A stretch of DNA of 64,000 bases from Ypsolopha sequella (Eukaryota; Arthropoda; Insecta; Lepidoptera; Ypsolophidae): the NCBI GenBank assembly GCA_934047225.1, contig OW204000.1, positions 10,434,001 through 10,498,000 on the forward strand, given 5' to 3'. Shown one piece after another: positions 24,001 through 35,804 of the stretch; the stretch's first letter is position 1; the number at the start of each line of letters is the position of its first letter. The notes below the pieces were generated by a model that saw only the letters and a program-made list of their open reading frames with translations, was not told the DNA's origin and did not search any database. Position numbers and translations under genes: made by a program.

Positions 24001-27000
24001 GTGATGAACATTTTCAGAATGCCCCCCCAAAATCAAATCTTGGATCCGCCCCTGGGTTTAAGATTATATTACTTTAAGGGCTATTGAATGCAATGGTCGC
24101 ATCTTCTTATTCAGAACCAAAACTATCCATCCATCCATCAGCCCGTATTCGTCCACTGCTGGACATAGGCCTCCCCAATATTACGCCACTCTTGGCGGTC
24201 TTCGGTCATCCTCATCCAGCCGCCACCCGCAACGTCCTTCAGATCGTCAGACCAGCGGGCACGAAGGCGGCCTACGCTGCTGTAATTGGTCTCCATTCCA
24301 ATGCCTTACGGCCCCAACGGTTGTCACGTCGTCGGCGACAGATGTCGCCAGTCTATAAAAACTATACCGGGTGCTAATAGACAAAGATTTTATCTTATAA
24401 GGTTTACACAGATTACGATGCGCGCTGACGATTTAAAACAAATAGCCAGTAGTGGCTAGATAGAACAAAGCCCTATCTCCAGCAGTGGACAAATAGTGGT
24501 TGATGGATGGGGATTATGTTTTAATTGTAGGTCTTTTCATATCCATTCTGTTCGACAACGAGCAAATCACAATACGGAAGTAGAAAAAGAATACATACTT
24601 ACCCTCACGCCTGTCCCCCATAGGGGTGGGCAGAGACTACAGGTTTCCTTATATGATATAGAGAAAGTATATGACATAAAATTTATTATTTCAGCGTTAC
24701 TGTACATGCAACGCACGAAGCAGCTGTTCTCGTCCCGCAGCTACCAGAACGACCAGATCAACAAGCAGACCGACCAAATGTACCATCTGCTGGCGATCTG
24801 TCTGGTGCTGCATCCGCAGTGTGTCGACGAGTCCATTCAGCAGGTGAATAATTATCATACTGACTAATGATTACTTTAATATACATACATGTACGCACAC
24901 CTGTCTGCCAGAGGGATAGCCTGAGATCACAGATTTTCATCTGCTACGATCCTGACACACCTCTCTTGTCTCTTCTAATTCCATCAATGTAGTCGAATCT
25001 ATTATATAAAAACTATAAAGGGATACAATTAACGGGAAAGAGTGCACACGAACGCCAAAATCGCGAAAAAAATGATGCTATTCGATTCCTTGGATTATCA
25101 CAATGATGAATGGTATAAACAATATTTATTTATTTTATTTATTTATTTAATACATTTACAGTACAGCTTTACAGATACTTAAATCTAATACGCTATACCT
25201 ACTAAAATAATTTACAAATAACATTTATTTACAAATACAAATAACAAATAATTACACAATACTACTCTTTTTTGCATCTTTCTCACATAACCTCAGACAT
25301 TCACGAAACACGTTCATCAAACTATCAGCAAACAGATCACACGTTGGATTTGCTGACAGCAGTGTGTTTAGGCCCTCCAGAGCGCGCGGAAGCGGGGAAC
25401 GACGTCGCGCCATGGTTCTAACGGTGGGTACGTGTAGCAGCTTGTGACTACGCGCGCGACTGTAATTTTTGGGTGCAAAAAGCGAGATTACAGCGTTTAC
25501 AAGTTTGGGGCAGTCAGAGTCACCCCGCAAAATACGGCACACCTGAACCAATAAGTCCGTATTGCGCCTGACGTCCAGTGAGTTCAAATTGAGCGTACCT
25601 AGGAGAAAAGGGGTGGGATACATAAAAGGGTAGTAACCGAACTTTCTTTTATATAGGTAACGTAGGAAAGCTTTTTGCACCTTTTCTACTATAAGAGTGT
25701 ATGTGCTCTCATATGGGTTCCATATCACAGAACTCGCCTCGAGCTTGGTCCTAACAAGCGACGTGAAGAGAAGCTGAATGGTCTTCAGGTCTTGCAAGTC
25801 CCTGCAGTTTCGCATAACGAACCCTAGCCGTCTAAAACAATTTGCTGCTAGGTTCACCACATGGTCATGAAAATTGAGCCGAGTATCAAAAGTGACACCT
25901 AGATCCTTAACCGAATAAACGCGTGCAATATTCGCATCACCCAAAGTGTAATAAAAATGTTTTGGCTGAGGGGATCGTGTATAAGACATTACACAGCACT
26001 TATCGGGGTTAAAATGCAGTTTGTTTTCCAGGCTCCAGAGATAGACAGCGTTGAGATCGTTTTGAAGCAACTTGCTATCATAATCCTGACTAATGCCCCT
26101 GACTAACTTTAGGTCATCTGCATACAGAAGGCATGAAGTATGACGAAGCACGGCATCGAGGTCATTAATCATGATCACAAAAAGAAGCGGACCAAGAATA
26201 GAGCCTTGGCTCACTCCTGAACGCGTCAAGTACGGTTTCGACTCGAAACAACCGTGTTTTACGTACTGTTTCCGGTCACTCAGATAATTTGCGAAAAATC
26301 GCAAAAGTCTTGGAGATAAACCAATATTGCACAATTTTCTCAGAAGTACATCGTTGTCAACTCTATCGAACGCTTTTTTAAAGTCCAAATAAATGACATC
26401 CGCTTGCACACGCTCATCCATTAATCCTGAGACCATGTCAACAAGTGTCAAAAGGTTGGTGTCTACAGAACGATGACTTCTGAAACCGTGCTGGGAGTCA
26501 CTCAAAAAAGGTTGTACTTGTGGATAAATCTTCTTGTGCACAATTGATTCGAAGACTTTTGCTGGGGAACATAAGTTGGCTATGGGTCTGTACTCGGCAA
26601 CTGAAGAAGTGTCCCTGGTTTTGGGAATCGGCGTCACGCGTGAGATCTTCCACTTTGCAGGATATTTACCTGTTGTCAGAATAAGGTTATAAATGTATAC
26701 CAACGGGACCTTAAGTTGGTCTACATAGGTTTTGAGCAAATATGGGGGTAAACCATCTGGACCAATAGAACTTCTAGCCCTAAGACGTTTCAAAGCCAAT
26801 TCAATCTCAGCAGCATGTATCTGGTTTATATCAATGTACTTGGATACGTGATCCTTAATAATTAAAGAATGAAATGATCAGATCTGTATGGCATGTGTAG
26901 GTATACTGTTTTGGGTTTGAAAAAACTTAACATCATACAACGCAACTTTAAACACAAATTAAACATCAAACTATTTTTCAAGAGAATTAATGTTACATTA

Positions 27001-29570
27001 ATTAATTAATTCCAGAGATTATTTCCTACATCCATAGTCGTTGACAAACATCTCTCTATGATTCAAGTGTTTCAAGGTTTTGTTTTTTTATTAATAATTA
27101 TTATATTTTCAACGTGGGCAGAGCCGCGGGCACATCTAGTTATATTATAAGATATGTGTCATGTAGTCATACAAGCTCTTCTATTCCGGTGCTATGGACT
27201 TGTACCTTCTCCATAAGTATCGATTCGGTGTGACACGACTTAACTTATTTGATAGGACTAACCTTTATTTTTATTATAGTATTTTTGATACAAAAAGAAA
27301 AAGTACAGAACGCTTAAATTAAGTTTAGTCCTGTCAAATAAGTTAAGACGTGTTACACCGATTCGACACCATGTCGCCAATTTGGTCGGCATACATCCTA
27401 CGGCGGCGGCTCGGTCGAGCTTCACCTTTCAATTGAGCACCATTCATATTTATTTCGTGACTCTTTCATTAATCCTCTCTCTATACCCAAACCACGAAGC
27501 ATAGTCGTAGTCTAAGGTAACATTAATTTTGAAAGTATTGAAGGCTCAATCTTTTTTCTTTTAGTTGACTAACCAAATAAATATGTACTGTCATAAATTT
27601 ATTCCAGAAGAAGTGTTATGGATTATCTGTGACTCAAACAGTAAACACTCCTATATCCACGTTTCACCGACGTTTATTCGTTCCTATATGAGGTTGGCTT
27701 GTTGCGGTTACAAATTCGCTGGATTTAGGGCAGTTCAGTACAAATATAAATTCTGATAAATTTACTGGTGCAAGTTTGACTAGCGGGATTGGCACCCCAA
27801 AGTCAAAGAGATCTTTATTACAATAGAAGTAGTGCTTATTGCCAATTTTCATGTCCAGGTGCTTCGTGAGAAGAACTATCACGAGAAGATGTTCAAGATG
27901 CAGTACGGAGACCTGTCGGAATTCGAGAGTTGCTTCACGTTCGCGTGTCCCAAGTTCCTGTCCCCGTGTCCCCCGCCGATCGAGCCTGGCTCCAACTACG
28001 GCAGGGATTCCGTCAAACATCAGACGCAAGTCTTCATGGATGAGGTAAGATTGTTTATGTGCCTGCTGAGTACAATCCCTACTTTAAATTAAATTCTTAG
28101 GAATTTGTTTGGAACCTTTACATCCCTGCTAATATAGAAAAGCGAAAGTTTGTTGGTTTGTTACCTAAGATTTTGAAAACTACTTGATGAATTAACACTA
28201 AACTTTCACTATTTTATAGAGTACGGCCTAGCTAGACAAACTGAAATGGTTATTCATACGAAAAAAAACAGAATCATTTATTTATTGGTGGTTAATTGAA
28301 TAAAAACTGATTTATAAATCGACATGAAACTTTAATTATTACATAGAGCTGGTCTACTGGCTAAATATTTTGCAAATGTACTTTAGGTTATTGATATGAT
28401 TTTGAATAAAGGTAACGTAGTCACCAAATTCAAGCAAAGGAGCTTTAGTTTCCTTGAAATTTCGTTTATCATTGTGTTATGCCGATTTGCACTAATACCA
28501 TCAATTTATGAGCTATATTATTTCCAGTGGCTTATTTGAAAGATTACGCCCTGGATAAATTAACCTCGCTGCCCAAGTTTTTTTTTTTGAGAACCAAAAT
28601 TTGCTGCTTTTTATTTTCCAGGTGCGTCAACAAAAAATGCTGCCAACTATCCGTTCCTACTTGAAACTATACACCACCCTCCCAATGGCGAAGCTCGCCG
28701 CCTTCATGTCAGCGGCGCGCGGGGGAGAGCGGGACGCGGCACGGGAGCACGCGGCTCTCGCTATACATCTTCTGTGCTTCAAGCACAAGATGAAGAATGT
28801 CGTCTGGAGCAAGGGACCGAGCGGGCTGGATGGAAAGTTCCAGAGCGGATCTGAGGTCAGTTGACCAGTGTGACGAATGGTTTGGTTTACAAAATTATTT
28901 AAGCACCTTATAAGAATCGTCAGTAAATGCCGTGAAAATATGTAAGTATGTTATTTTACCCATGGACCTTGTCTTAAACTGAATCCATCCATTCCATCCA
29001 TCAGCCTGTGTTCTTCCATTGCTGGACATAGGCCTTTCCAATATTTTGCAACTCTTGACAGTCCTCTGTCATTCTCATCCAGTCGCTACCCGCAACATCC
29101 TTTAGGTTGTCGGTCCGATTTCCTAAATTGAACAAATAGAGGAAAATTATAAAATGCTTTATAGTATAATGTGGTATGGTTTAAGTTTACTAGAGATTTT
29201 TTTAGTCCAAAGATTTACCTGAAATTGAAAGATTAGGTGAAAGATTAGAATTTCAGCGAGCAGTGTTTAGCTATGAAATGCAGCGCTGTGATTAGCTGAT
29301 TCGTCGCCAAAATATCACTTTAGAGATTTTAATAATTTAGAAACTATTATACCTATATTATATTATATATATTATAACTATTCGCACACAAAACTGTCAT
29401 CTAAGGTATCTAAAACTGTCGTTGTGTACTTCCAGTTGGACTTCTACATCGACAACGATATGATCCATATTGCTGATACGAAGGTCGCTCACCGCTACGG
29501 AGACTTCTTCATTCGCAAGATTCTCAAGTTCGAAGAGTTGAACCGCAAGTTGCACCACATCAAGATATGA
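18021..29570 (+). CDS. eIF3l: Eukaryotic translation initiation factor 3 subunit L
   Basis: Eleven exons join in frame: 18021-18047, 18129-18233, 19924-20088, 20559-20782, 21252-21384, 22002-22142, 23649-23787, 24695-24843, 27859-28044, 28622-28855, 29436-29570. The product has 545 residues; human eIF3L has 564. Conserved family blocks appear in order: [120 protein letters not shown], and the PCI-domain end [20 protein letters not shown]. It is part of the eIF3 complex on the 40S subunit. The first exon has only nine codons. Near residues 450-470 there is a Gly/Arg/Ala-rich stretch ([14 protein letters not shown]) where human has a shorter acidic sequence. Intron 8 (3.0 kb) holds an antisense LINE. 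Confidence 0.97.
18311..18480. mobile_element. Fold-back MITE in eIF3L intron 2
   Basis: The arms ATTTCTTTAAGTATCATACG...TGCTTAATGCCATTGAATTC and their inverse face each other across a short AT-rich loop. Arms are about 55 bp. Non-coding. Confidence 0.65.
20937..20958. repeat. (TA)n microsatellite
   Basis: An alternating TA run in eIF3L intron 4. Confidence 0.85.
23833..24054. mobile_element. GGCGGATCC-ended repeat, copy 1
   Basis: It shares TTCGATTCGGGTGCACTTT, CCAAAAGC and the end TTGGATCCGCCCC with the copy at 38081-38292. The left end is diverged. It lies in eIF3L intron 7. Confidence 0.6.
24126..24346 (-). mobile_element. RTE-type LINE 3' end fragment
   Basis: Read on the minus strand it encodes the C-terminal end of an RTE-clade polyprotein ([17 protein letters not shown] then [12 protein letters not shown] and stop). 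It carries the 'CACTGCTGGACATAGGC' signature common in Lepidoptera. Related fragments lie at 21468-21545, 28984-29110 and 45838-45974. Confidence 0.75.
25117..26870 (-). mobile_element. 5'-truncated Jockey-type LINE in eIF3L intron 8
   Basis: The long minus-strand ORF (next entry) is followed by about 100 bp of 3' UTR. A tail of repeated AAATAAATAAATA lies at about 25117-25153 and marks the 3' end. The reading frame can be followed upstream to about 26865, where recognisable sequence stops. Endonuclease and ORF1 are absent, as is typical of 5' truncation during target-primed insertion. It is antisense to eIF3L. Confidence 0.8.
25252..26799 (-). CDS. LINE reverse transcriptase (truncated ORF2)
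   Basis: This is an open frame of 515 residues. Reverse transcriptase motifs in order are GPDGLPP, FRPIAN-like [20 protein letters not shown], motif [26 protein letters not shown], catalytic motif C YADD ([10 protein letters not shown]), and the thumb [11 protein letters not shown]. The C-terminal ~180 residues have no RNase H, which fits Jockey/CR1-type elements. The frame remains open upstream of the first ATG, confirming truncation rather than a true start. There are no internal stops, so the copy is fairly young, but it cannot be autonomous without its endonuclease. Not a host gene. Confidence 0.9.
   Translation of the reverse strand: MALKRLRARSSIGPDGLPPYLLKTYVDQLKVPLVYIYNLILTTGKYPAKWKISRVTPIPKTRDTSSVAEYRPIANLCSPAKVFESIVHKKIYPQVQPFLSDSQHGFRSHRSVDTNLLTLVDMVSGLMDERVQADVIYLDFKKAFDRVDNDVLLRKLCNIGLSPRLLRFFANYLSDRKQYVKHGCFESKPYLTRSGVSQGSILGPLLFVIMINDLDAVLRHTSCLLYADDLKLVRGISQDYDSKLLQNDLNAVYLWSLENKLHFNPDKCCVMSYTRSPQPKHFYYTLGDANIARVYSVKDLGVTFDTRLNFHDHVVNLAANCFRRLGFVMRNCRDLQDLKTIQLLFTSLVRTKLEASSVIWNPYESTYTLIVEKVQKAFLRYLYKRKFGYYPFMYPTPFLLGTLNLNSLDVRRNTDLLVQVCRILRGDSDCPKLVNAVISLFAPKNYSRARSHKLLHVPTVRTMARRRSPLPRALEGLNTLLSANPTCDLFADSLMNVFRECLRLCEKDAKKSSIV
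27220..27365. mobile_element. MITE with TTCGGTGT ends, copy 2
   Basis: Long matching arms: left TCGATTCGGTGTGACACGAC with TTAACTTATTTGATAGGAC, right its inverse ending GTGTTACACCGATTCGA. The arms cover most of the element. Same family as 14602-14756 and better preserved. It lies in eIF3L intron 8. Confidence 0.8.
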
Positions 29571-29713
29571 ACTGTCGCAAATATACACTACAACTCTGGA
29601 ATATTCGGGGCTTGTCGGGAATTTCCGCCCAGCTACGACAGACCAATATCTTAACAGCTTCATCAATGGCAAACTCTTGAGTTGTATGGCACTGTACAGT
29701 TTTGTAATCATTC

Positions 29714-29719
29714 AATAAA
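29714..29719 (+). terminator. eIF3L poly(A) signal
   Basis: AATAAA 144 bp after the stop codon, 26 bp before the PTCD1 stop codon on the other strand. Confidence 0.65.
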
Positions 29720-29745
29720 GTCATAAAATGTTACAAAGTTTTTAA

Positions 29746-32445
29746 TTAAATCTTAACAGTATATGGCGCTATAAAACGACGATTCCTCTTGTAGAATTTT
29801 TTGGGTTCTTTTATAATGATGTTTGATCTCTGTAACGTTTCTGGTTGAGAGTCCCTGAATTGTTGCCAAGGATGTTCCGGTTTTAATGCCTCAGTCACGT
29901 TGACCTCTTTCAACCACTTATTATAGAAGCGCAAATATGACCTAAACGCCTTGACAAATATGTCCTGTCCATTTTTAGAATGTTCCTGTAACCAACCCAT
30001 AAAGTTACTACTCGTAGTAAGCCTACAAGATGAAATAATATGAATCCTGGATGCATTTCGAAATAACTTACCTTTACTATGTTTGTACATTTATCGTTGA
30101 AACCTTCCAAATGCTTGATAAATACATCATTTACTTTCAAGTTCTCTTCTTGTACTATTTCCATGATACGTAGCACATATCCAAACTGACAACGTGCTGT
30201 AGCCTGTCTTAGTAATGTACCCAGTATTGCAATGTTGACCCTGAAACATTTTTACATAATATACTTTATGGTCTTAAATGTAACAATAATTTTGTCATGA
30301 CTTGTTTCGCCAATATGGTGACAGAGCAGTTCAAGTTTGACTGTTAAACGCTTGTTTACCCAGTTACCAAATTATATACCACATACAGCTTAACATGATG
30401 GAGAGTATCTATTTCAATGCTCTATGGGCTTCGAAGTAGTTCTAAGGTTACCAATGTAACATATTATAATAGAATATACTTGAGGTGTTTTTCCTTCATC
30501 TCTTGTAGCAGCACCTCTGCATCCTCCTTAGTGTTGCATGTCATGGAGAGCACTCCATATGACATCACATTCAACTTCAACCTCAGCTTTTTGTTCATTG
30601 GATACCTCTTCTTGCGGAACTCATCTTCTTCTTCAATCAGTTTAGTTACTACCTGGATGGGACCAAATGTTCCTGGAATGTTATAAATTCTAACAATTGT
30701 TTCAGATACTTTTTGTGTAATGAGTAATGTATGAGAGAACCTTTCAATGTGGTTACTTGCCTAGTTTGAGGGAGTTTTTATTGCATAAATTATCTATAAA
30801 AGTGTGATTGAAGACAAATAAGCTATAACTCTGCTGTAATGTAACTATGTAAGTAAAACAAGTTAAAGCAAAATTGGCTAAGGCTTAAAACACAAAAGGA
30901 GCCAAAGTCTAGAAAACAAATAATCTTATGCTAACGTACATTAGCTCCTTTATAGTCACTTCTAAAACACCTCTTCTTTATCAGCATATTGTAGAAATCA
31001 ATATCAGCTATAACACTTGCAGCTTTCATTTGTTCAAGTAACTTTGCTTCTGCATCTTGTGTGTCTTCTAACACCATTAACATCTGTGTGAAGGTTTTGA
31101 TATCTGGCTTTACAGAATAGGTCTCCATTTCTTTGAGGAAGTCTTCTTGACCACCAACTATGGCAAATTTCTCTTGAACTGTATTGACTTGTTGCAATGA
31201 TAATACTTCTTCCATGTTGGGAAATCTAGACAGTAAATTAGGAACTTTTCTTTCTTCTAAATTTGTAGTCAATTTATTGGGGAAGTCTTTTATTTCTAAA
31301 TGGATTTCTTTAGTTTCAGGAACTGTTAAATTTTTATTTTCTTTTACTTCTGAAGACGGCAGCATTTTGTTGCTTTGTTTGCATATTTTGGCTGAAGCAT
31401 CTTTTAGATTTGTTTCTGTGTTTTGAATTGATAATGTCGTATTTTCAGGAGGTGATATCTCTAAAGGTTTACTTATAAGCAATTTATTCCTTTTTTTTGT
31501 TTGAAGTAGTACTGTTTCTTGTATTGTGCCTATTAGTTCTTGAATGTCCTCTAATGATCCTAAGTTACAATCTTTCACACATTTCAGTATAAGATTGAAT
31601 GAATAGATGTTTGGTTTTTCTCTCAGTTGTAACATTTTTCTCCACACCATCAGAGAATGTCTAAGTCCATGATTTTTATCTGCTATGCAAGCTTGGAGAA
31701 GATTGTTCAAAGTATGAACTCGTATTTTGATTTTCTTTGATGCCATTTCGTCCACAAGCATAAAAGCAGTGGTCAAGTCTCCACAGCGACCAAAAGCTTT
31801 TATCATCGCATTATAGTTGGTGAGATTTAGTTCAATTCCTTTTTCAATCATTAATTCTCTTAAATGTTTAGCATTTTTTAATCCATCAGCAGACCAAGGA
31901 CTGTTGGCACAAGCATTGAACAAGCAAGTGTAAGTATCGCCTGTAGGTTTTAATGCTCGTCTTTTCATATCATTAAACAGTTTAAAAGCTTTCTTGGTGT
32001 AGCCCACATCAGCGCAGGCACCAATGAGTATGTTATAAATATAGTTTTCTGGCTTTACCCTGTCCTCCGTTAACATTCTTACTTCAAGAACGTCAAAAGC
32101 TTCTTTTAACCGCTTATGTTTTATATACTGTTTAATTATATCAGCATATTGTTTTATGGTTAGTTTTTGAGACGGCAATGGTGTATTTTGTATAAACTTC
32201 TCTTCTTTGATATCGTCTTTATCTTCAGGTAGATCTTTGTGAACAATTTTACGGGATAGTGTGCCGAAATTATCAGGATCCTCAAAAAAAGTTACATTAC
32301 TTTCAGTTTTGTACTCTTTCGGTTTGTTGATAACTACCTTATCAATATCACTAGTGTAGGTGGTACTGGAAGAAGCCCGTAAACTATTACACTTAAGTGT
32401 CGTATTTCTGATTATTTGAAGAATTCTTAGACCACGAAAAGCCAT
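29746..32445 (-). CDS. PTCD1: Pentatricopeptide repeat protein PTCD1, mitochondrial
   Basis: Four exons, 32445-30940, 30652-30480, 30240-30072 and 29985-29746, give 695 residues (human PTCD1 is 700). The N-terminus (MAFRGLRILQIIRNTTLKCNS) is basic and hydroxylated, as in a mitochondrial presequence. The family landmark FGTLS follows. Pentatricopeptide repeats run from about residue 100 to 290 (YIYNILIGACADVGYTKKAF, YTCLFNACANSPWSADG, LTNYNAMIKAFGRCGDLTTA, IYSFNLILKCVKD), with another near 455 (IKTFTQMLMVLEDTQDAEA). In mammals PTCD1 acts on mitochondrial RNA and ribosome assembly. The first acceptor is uncertain: AG at 30654-30653 keeps frame with donor GTACGT, while an upstream AG would need a weaker donor. 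Acceptors for exon 4 were chosen for frame. It is tail to tail with eIF3L. Confidence 0.88.
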
Positions 32446-33044
32446 TTTAAAGTAAGTAAAATGTGAAATTCAAGTTGTAAACATAACCTAAAACCTTTTT
32501 TTTTTTGTTTTTGTTTCATTTTCCCACTAAGTGGAAAGGCAAAAGGATCTTAGCCCATACAGCCATGTCTGACGTTATAGTTGTTATCTGTTTATATGCA
32601 CTATCCTCTTATGTTGAGGATCATCTGAAAGGTCTGTCCTGTCTAAGTCACTGTCCTGTCATTTCCGCTATAATGATAGCCTTATAACGCAAATACAACA
32701 GGGTTAGAAAAAACACACGAAAAGGCACAGCCCGCACTTTTGTTTCATTGAACAACACACTACACAGGTTACGGCGATTTTAATTCACAATATTCTATCA
32801 CTATTGTTGATCAAAACACCCAAAATGCAATATTTTTTCAATAAACAAAAAAACGACGCCATCACATCTCCGCGCCTTTTTCCAACCCCTTTTTTTTTGT
32901 TTATTCACCCTCATAGAACACATATACCGTTCGCCCTTGTCAGGCAGGCAAAGGTTTCAGACCATAGCCATTTCTGCTAATCAGCCACCAGTATATATAC
33001 TCACTAAGTTCAACCAACGTGTATTGAATATTGTACCTTATCTA
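32446..33044. other. PTCD1 upstream region
   Basis: It presumably contains the PTCD1 promoter. T-rich runs and no supported exons are seen. Confidence 0.5.
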
Positions 33045-33557
33045 CACCGCGTTCCGAATGACAATATAATCGATTTTATCGCGTCAACGGCCATTCCGAG
33101 TCGGTGTTAGCGCGATAACGATAGCCCTACAATGATCGCTATGACGTCATAGATGACATCATGAACGACGCCATGTTGTGCTATCATCGTCCATGCTTTA
33201 TAGCGTTTGCACTGTGGGCGATCTATGAAAAGTGACAGCCGGCTGGCGGCAATTTTAAAAATAATTTATTAGGTGTTAAGAGTTTATTATTAAACCATAA
33301 CTCAAAGATTGAAGTTAGAGTAAATCACTTCTTGGACCTAGTAAAGTAGTATACCATTTGTATTTACGTAACGTAAAACAAATTCCTAAAAATTCTGTCA
33401 CTTTTCAAGTGTCAACGTCCATGTCGCGTTCAAAAGCGTTCCGAATGGATCATAAGTTTAAGCAGTGATGGACACCATTGTCCATTCGGAATGACTTGAT
33501 GGGCGTGAGAAGTTTGATGTTAGTGTTGGCACTATTAGCGTCATGCGGAACGCGGTG
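33045..33557. mobile_element. 513-bp TIR element, copy A
   Basis: It starts CACCGCGTTCCGAATGAC and ends GTCATGCGGAACGCGGTG. It is flanked by CTA on both sides (33042-33044 and 33558-33560), a 3-bp target duplication as in PIF/Harbinger elements. No transposase, so non-autonomous. It is closely similar along its length to 47522-48032. Confidence 0.85.
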
Positions 33558-34176
33558 CTAGTTGACGTTAGGAAGTACATTTCAATAATGATAAACTTGA
33601 GGTAGAATAATTATTTTTGTTATTCTGCCGCTAGTGGCAGAATATATTATTTTGCTAAACGGCCGCTCTAGTGGCAGGCTAGACACTTTTTATTTTTTTC
33701 TTTCTTAGCAAACTTGCAAAAGTAAATTTCGTTATGTAAAACGTCCTAAATTCAATAGTTTAATATGCCTTATTTTTGGTTTTATCACATTTTAGATGCA
33801 TGATGAATGTACAAGGTTTAAAAGCCAAAATACGAGATTTTTAGATGCTTATGTACGAGGAAAAATATTCTACACGGTTGGCAACACTCCCTGCTCAAAA
33901 AATAAAAACGTCAAACGCACTGAGCACTGAGCACGGGCCCTAATCAAGGAACAAAATATTTCGGACACGTATTTTGACTTTTTTTTTTTTTGGGAAAATG
34001 ATACATGACATTTCTCCCCCTCCTCTCCTCTCCTACCCCGGCCTTCTCCTCTAGATCAAGACGCCATTTTGTTTGTTTGTTGTCGTTGAGAATATCGAGA
34101 AATTGGCGTAAAAATATTTTTTCGTGCCATTTACATTAAATACTTACTGTTTCTCTGTGACATTGTGATTGTAGGA

Positions 34177-35684
34177 ATGCGTTATGATAAGTGTTGTGTG
34201 CCGGGATGCAATAATACACGAAAGGACGTTAAATTGCATAAATTCCCAAATTCTGAGAGAAGACTCAAAAGACAAATGGAAATCACGTCTTTTGGACGAT
34301 GCTTACACAGCATTATTTACTGCTAAAGAAATAACCAGTCCATCAACCAGCCAACCAGTTCATTCTGGTAAGAATGACTAATAAGAATAAACTTGCTACC
34401 TACTTATTATGTGTAGTATTAATAGGTATCTCATTTTAACACTAATATTCATTGTTATCTTTATATGTCCACAGAGAATTATTATCCAACAGCTGATCAT
34501 AGCTATGCCAGGAAGAGGCACAATGAACATTCATATGCCGCGTCAAATCATGAACAACCTCCACAAAAAAAAAACTATTCATACCATGGGAACTTCAACA
34601 GGTACCTACCTACTTACATTTATTTTGGTCAGAGTAATTGTTGTTGGTGCTAATCTTGTTATACAGTGACAGTGGATTAACTAATCCAGGCATTTTGTAT
34701 TGAAATTGTAATTGTGTTAAGTATCACAGCGATTGGTGAATATGCACATATAGGGATAAAGAATTGCATGGGGAGCAGCAGCAGGCTTTTGAGAGAGTAT
34801 GTATCTCTCATTCTCTCTTACACTCTCTGTACAAAATAAGCTTACCTCCGTTCCCTGTTCTGCAATGGTATGGGTGAAGACGGACTTATGCGGCTTATGA
34901 ATTATTATTATATACATTAATTTATGTGAGCTAAGCCACCTTGTTTATATTATAGTGCTGGCTGAACTGAAGATGTTAAGAATTTTTATAATTTTTAGAT
35001 CACACACCATTATAAGCACTTGAGCCTGCTCAATTTGAACCGAGTGTGACTTCTATTGAAACTCCTCCAATTATGAAGAACCAAAAAGGTGTTACAAGTT
35101 TTCAACACGATTATCGATATTCAGGTATAGTTAAATTGACTTATTATATTCAAAATCTTTATACCATATTATATAGCATTATTATATTTATCATGTAGGT
35201 TTTTTCATGTGCATGTTTCTTAATTAAGAGCACTCACCCGAACTCCCCATTTGCACTGTTCCCTGATGATATACTTATTGATTAATATTATAATTAAATA
35301 TTTGATTTTTACTTGTTTCTATCCTTTCAGTTCATTTATTAAGTTCGAAAATTTTAAGTTCACAATTTTTCATGCCGTCAGGTTTTTGTTTTTTTGAATA
35401 TTTTTTCATTTCTTGTGGTTTATTTGTTATCTTTTGTGTATTATTGTTGCGTGTGTAAATAAATAAATTATAATTTATTAACAATTTTCAATTATTTTCA
35501 GAACCCTCAACATCAAAATCATTGGAAATAACAGTCAGACTGGCAAATTTTAGCTGGTGTAATGTCATTCATTAACAAAATATTAAGAGGCGCAGATGTA
35601 TTTCGTTTGGAAAATGTCAAAAACTTGCAGCATATGCAAGCAAAAGCTTTACTTAAATATAAAATTAAAAAATTAAAAAGGTAA
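34177..35684 (+). pseudogene. Decayed THAP-like zinc-finger gene
   Basis: The ATG at 34177 opens MRYDKCCVPGCNNTRK...KLHKFPNSE, the N-terminal Cys pair and HKFP of a THAP domain. The domain then breaks: the frame is lost and the expected second Cys-His pair does not follow. Exon-like blocks with GT-AG borders continue: a +1-frame stretch DSKDKWKSRLLDDAYTALF, then ENYYPTADHSYARKRHNEHS (phase consistent, about 34476-34600). Next come EPAQFEPSVTSIETPP (about 35028-35126, preceded by a stop) and EPSTSKSLEITVRLANFSWC. The last is MSFINKILRGADVFRLENVK in another frame, ending at TAA 35682-35684 next to AATAAA. At least three frame breaks suggest a dead gene. A living gene with unusual splicing cannot be excluded. 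Confidence 0.45.
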
Positions 35685-35723
35685 TAAAATAGATAGATTT
35701 GTTTTACTTCGTATCTAATTTTG

Positions 35724-35804
35724 TTTCATTTAAGGACTAAAATGCACAAAAGTAGGAAAAATCGTAAGGTTTTCCAACTTTTGTGCAATTTTAGTCCTAT
35801 GAAA
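35724..35804. repeat. Compact near-perfect hairpin
   Basis: AGGACTAAAATGCACAAAAG (from 35733) pairs with its inverse ending 35798, with one bulge and one mismatch over about 27 bp and a loop of about 10 nt. Outer TTTCAT/ATGAAA also pair. It could be a tiny MITE or a pre-miRNA-like hairpin. Confidence 0.6.

Noticed and set aside
34409..34669. 86-codon hydrophobic ORF (LILTLIFIVIFICPQR...)
   Set aside because: Frame-shifted reading across an intron and an exon-like block of the THAP-type remnant; no independent support.
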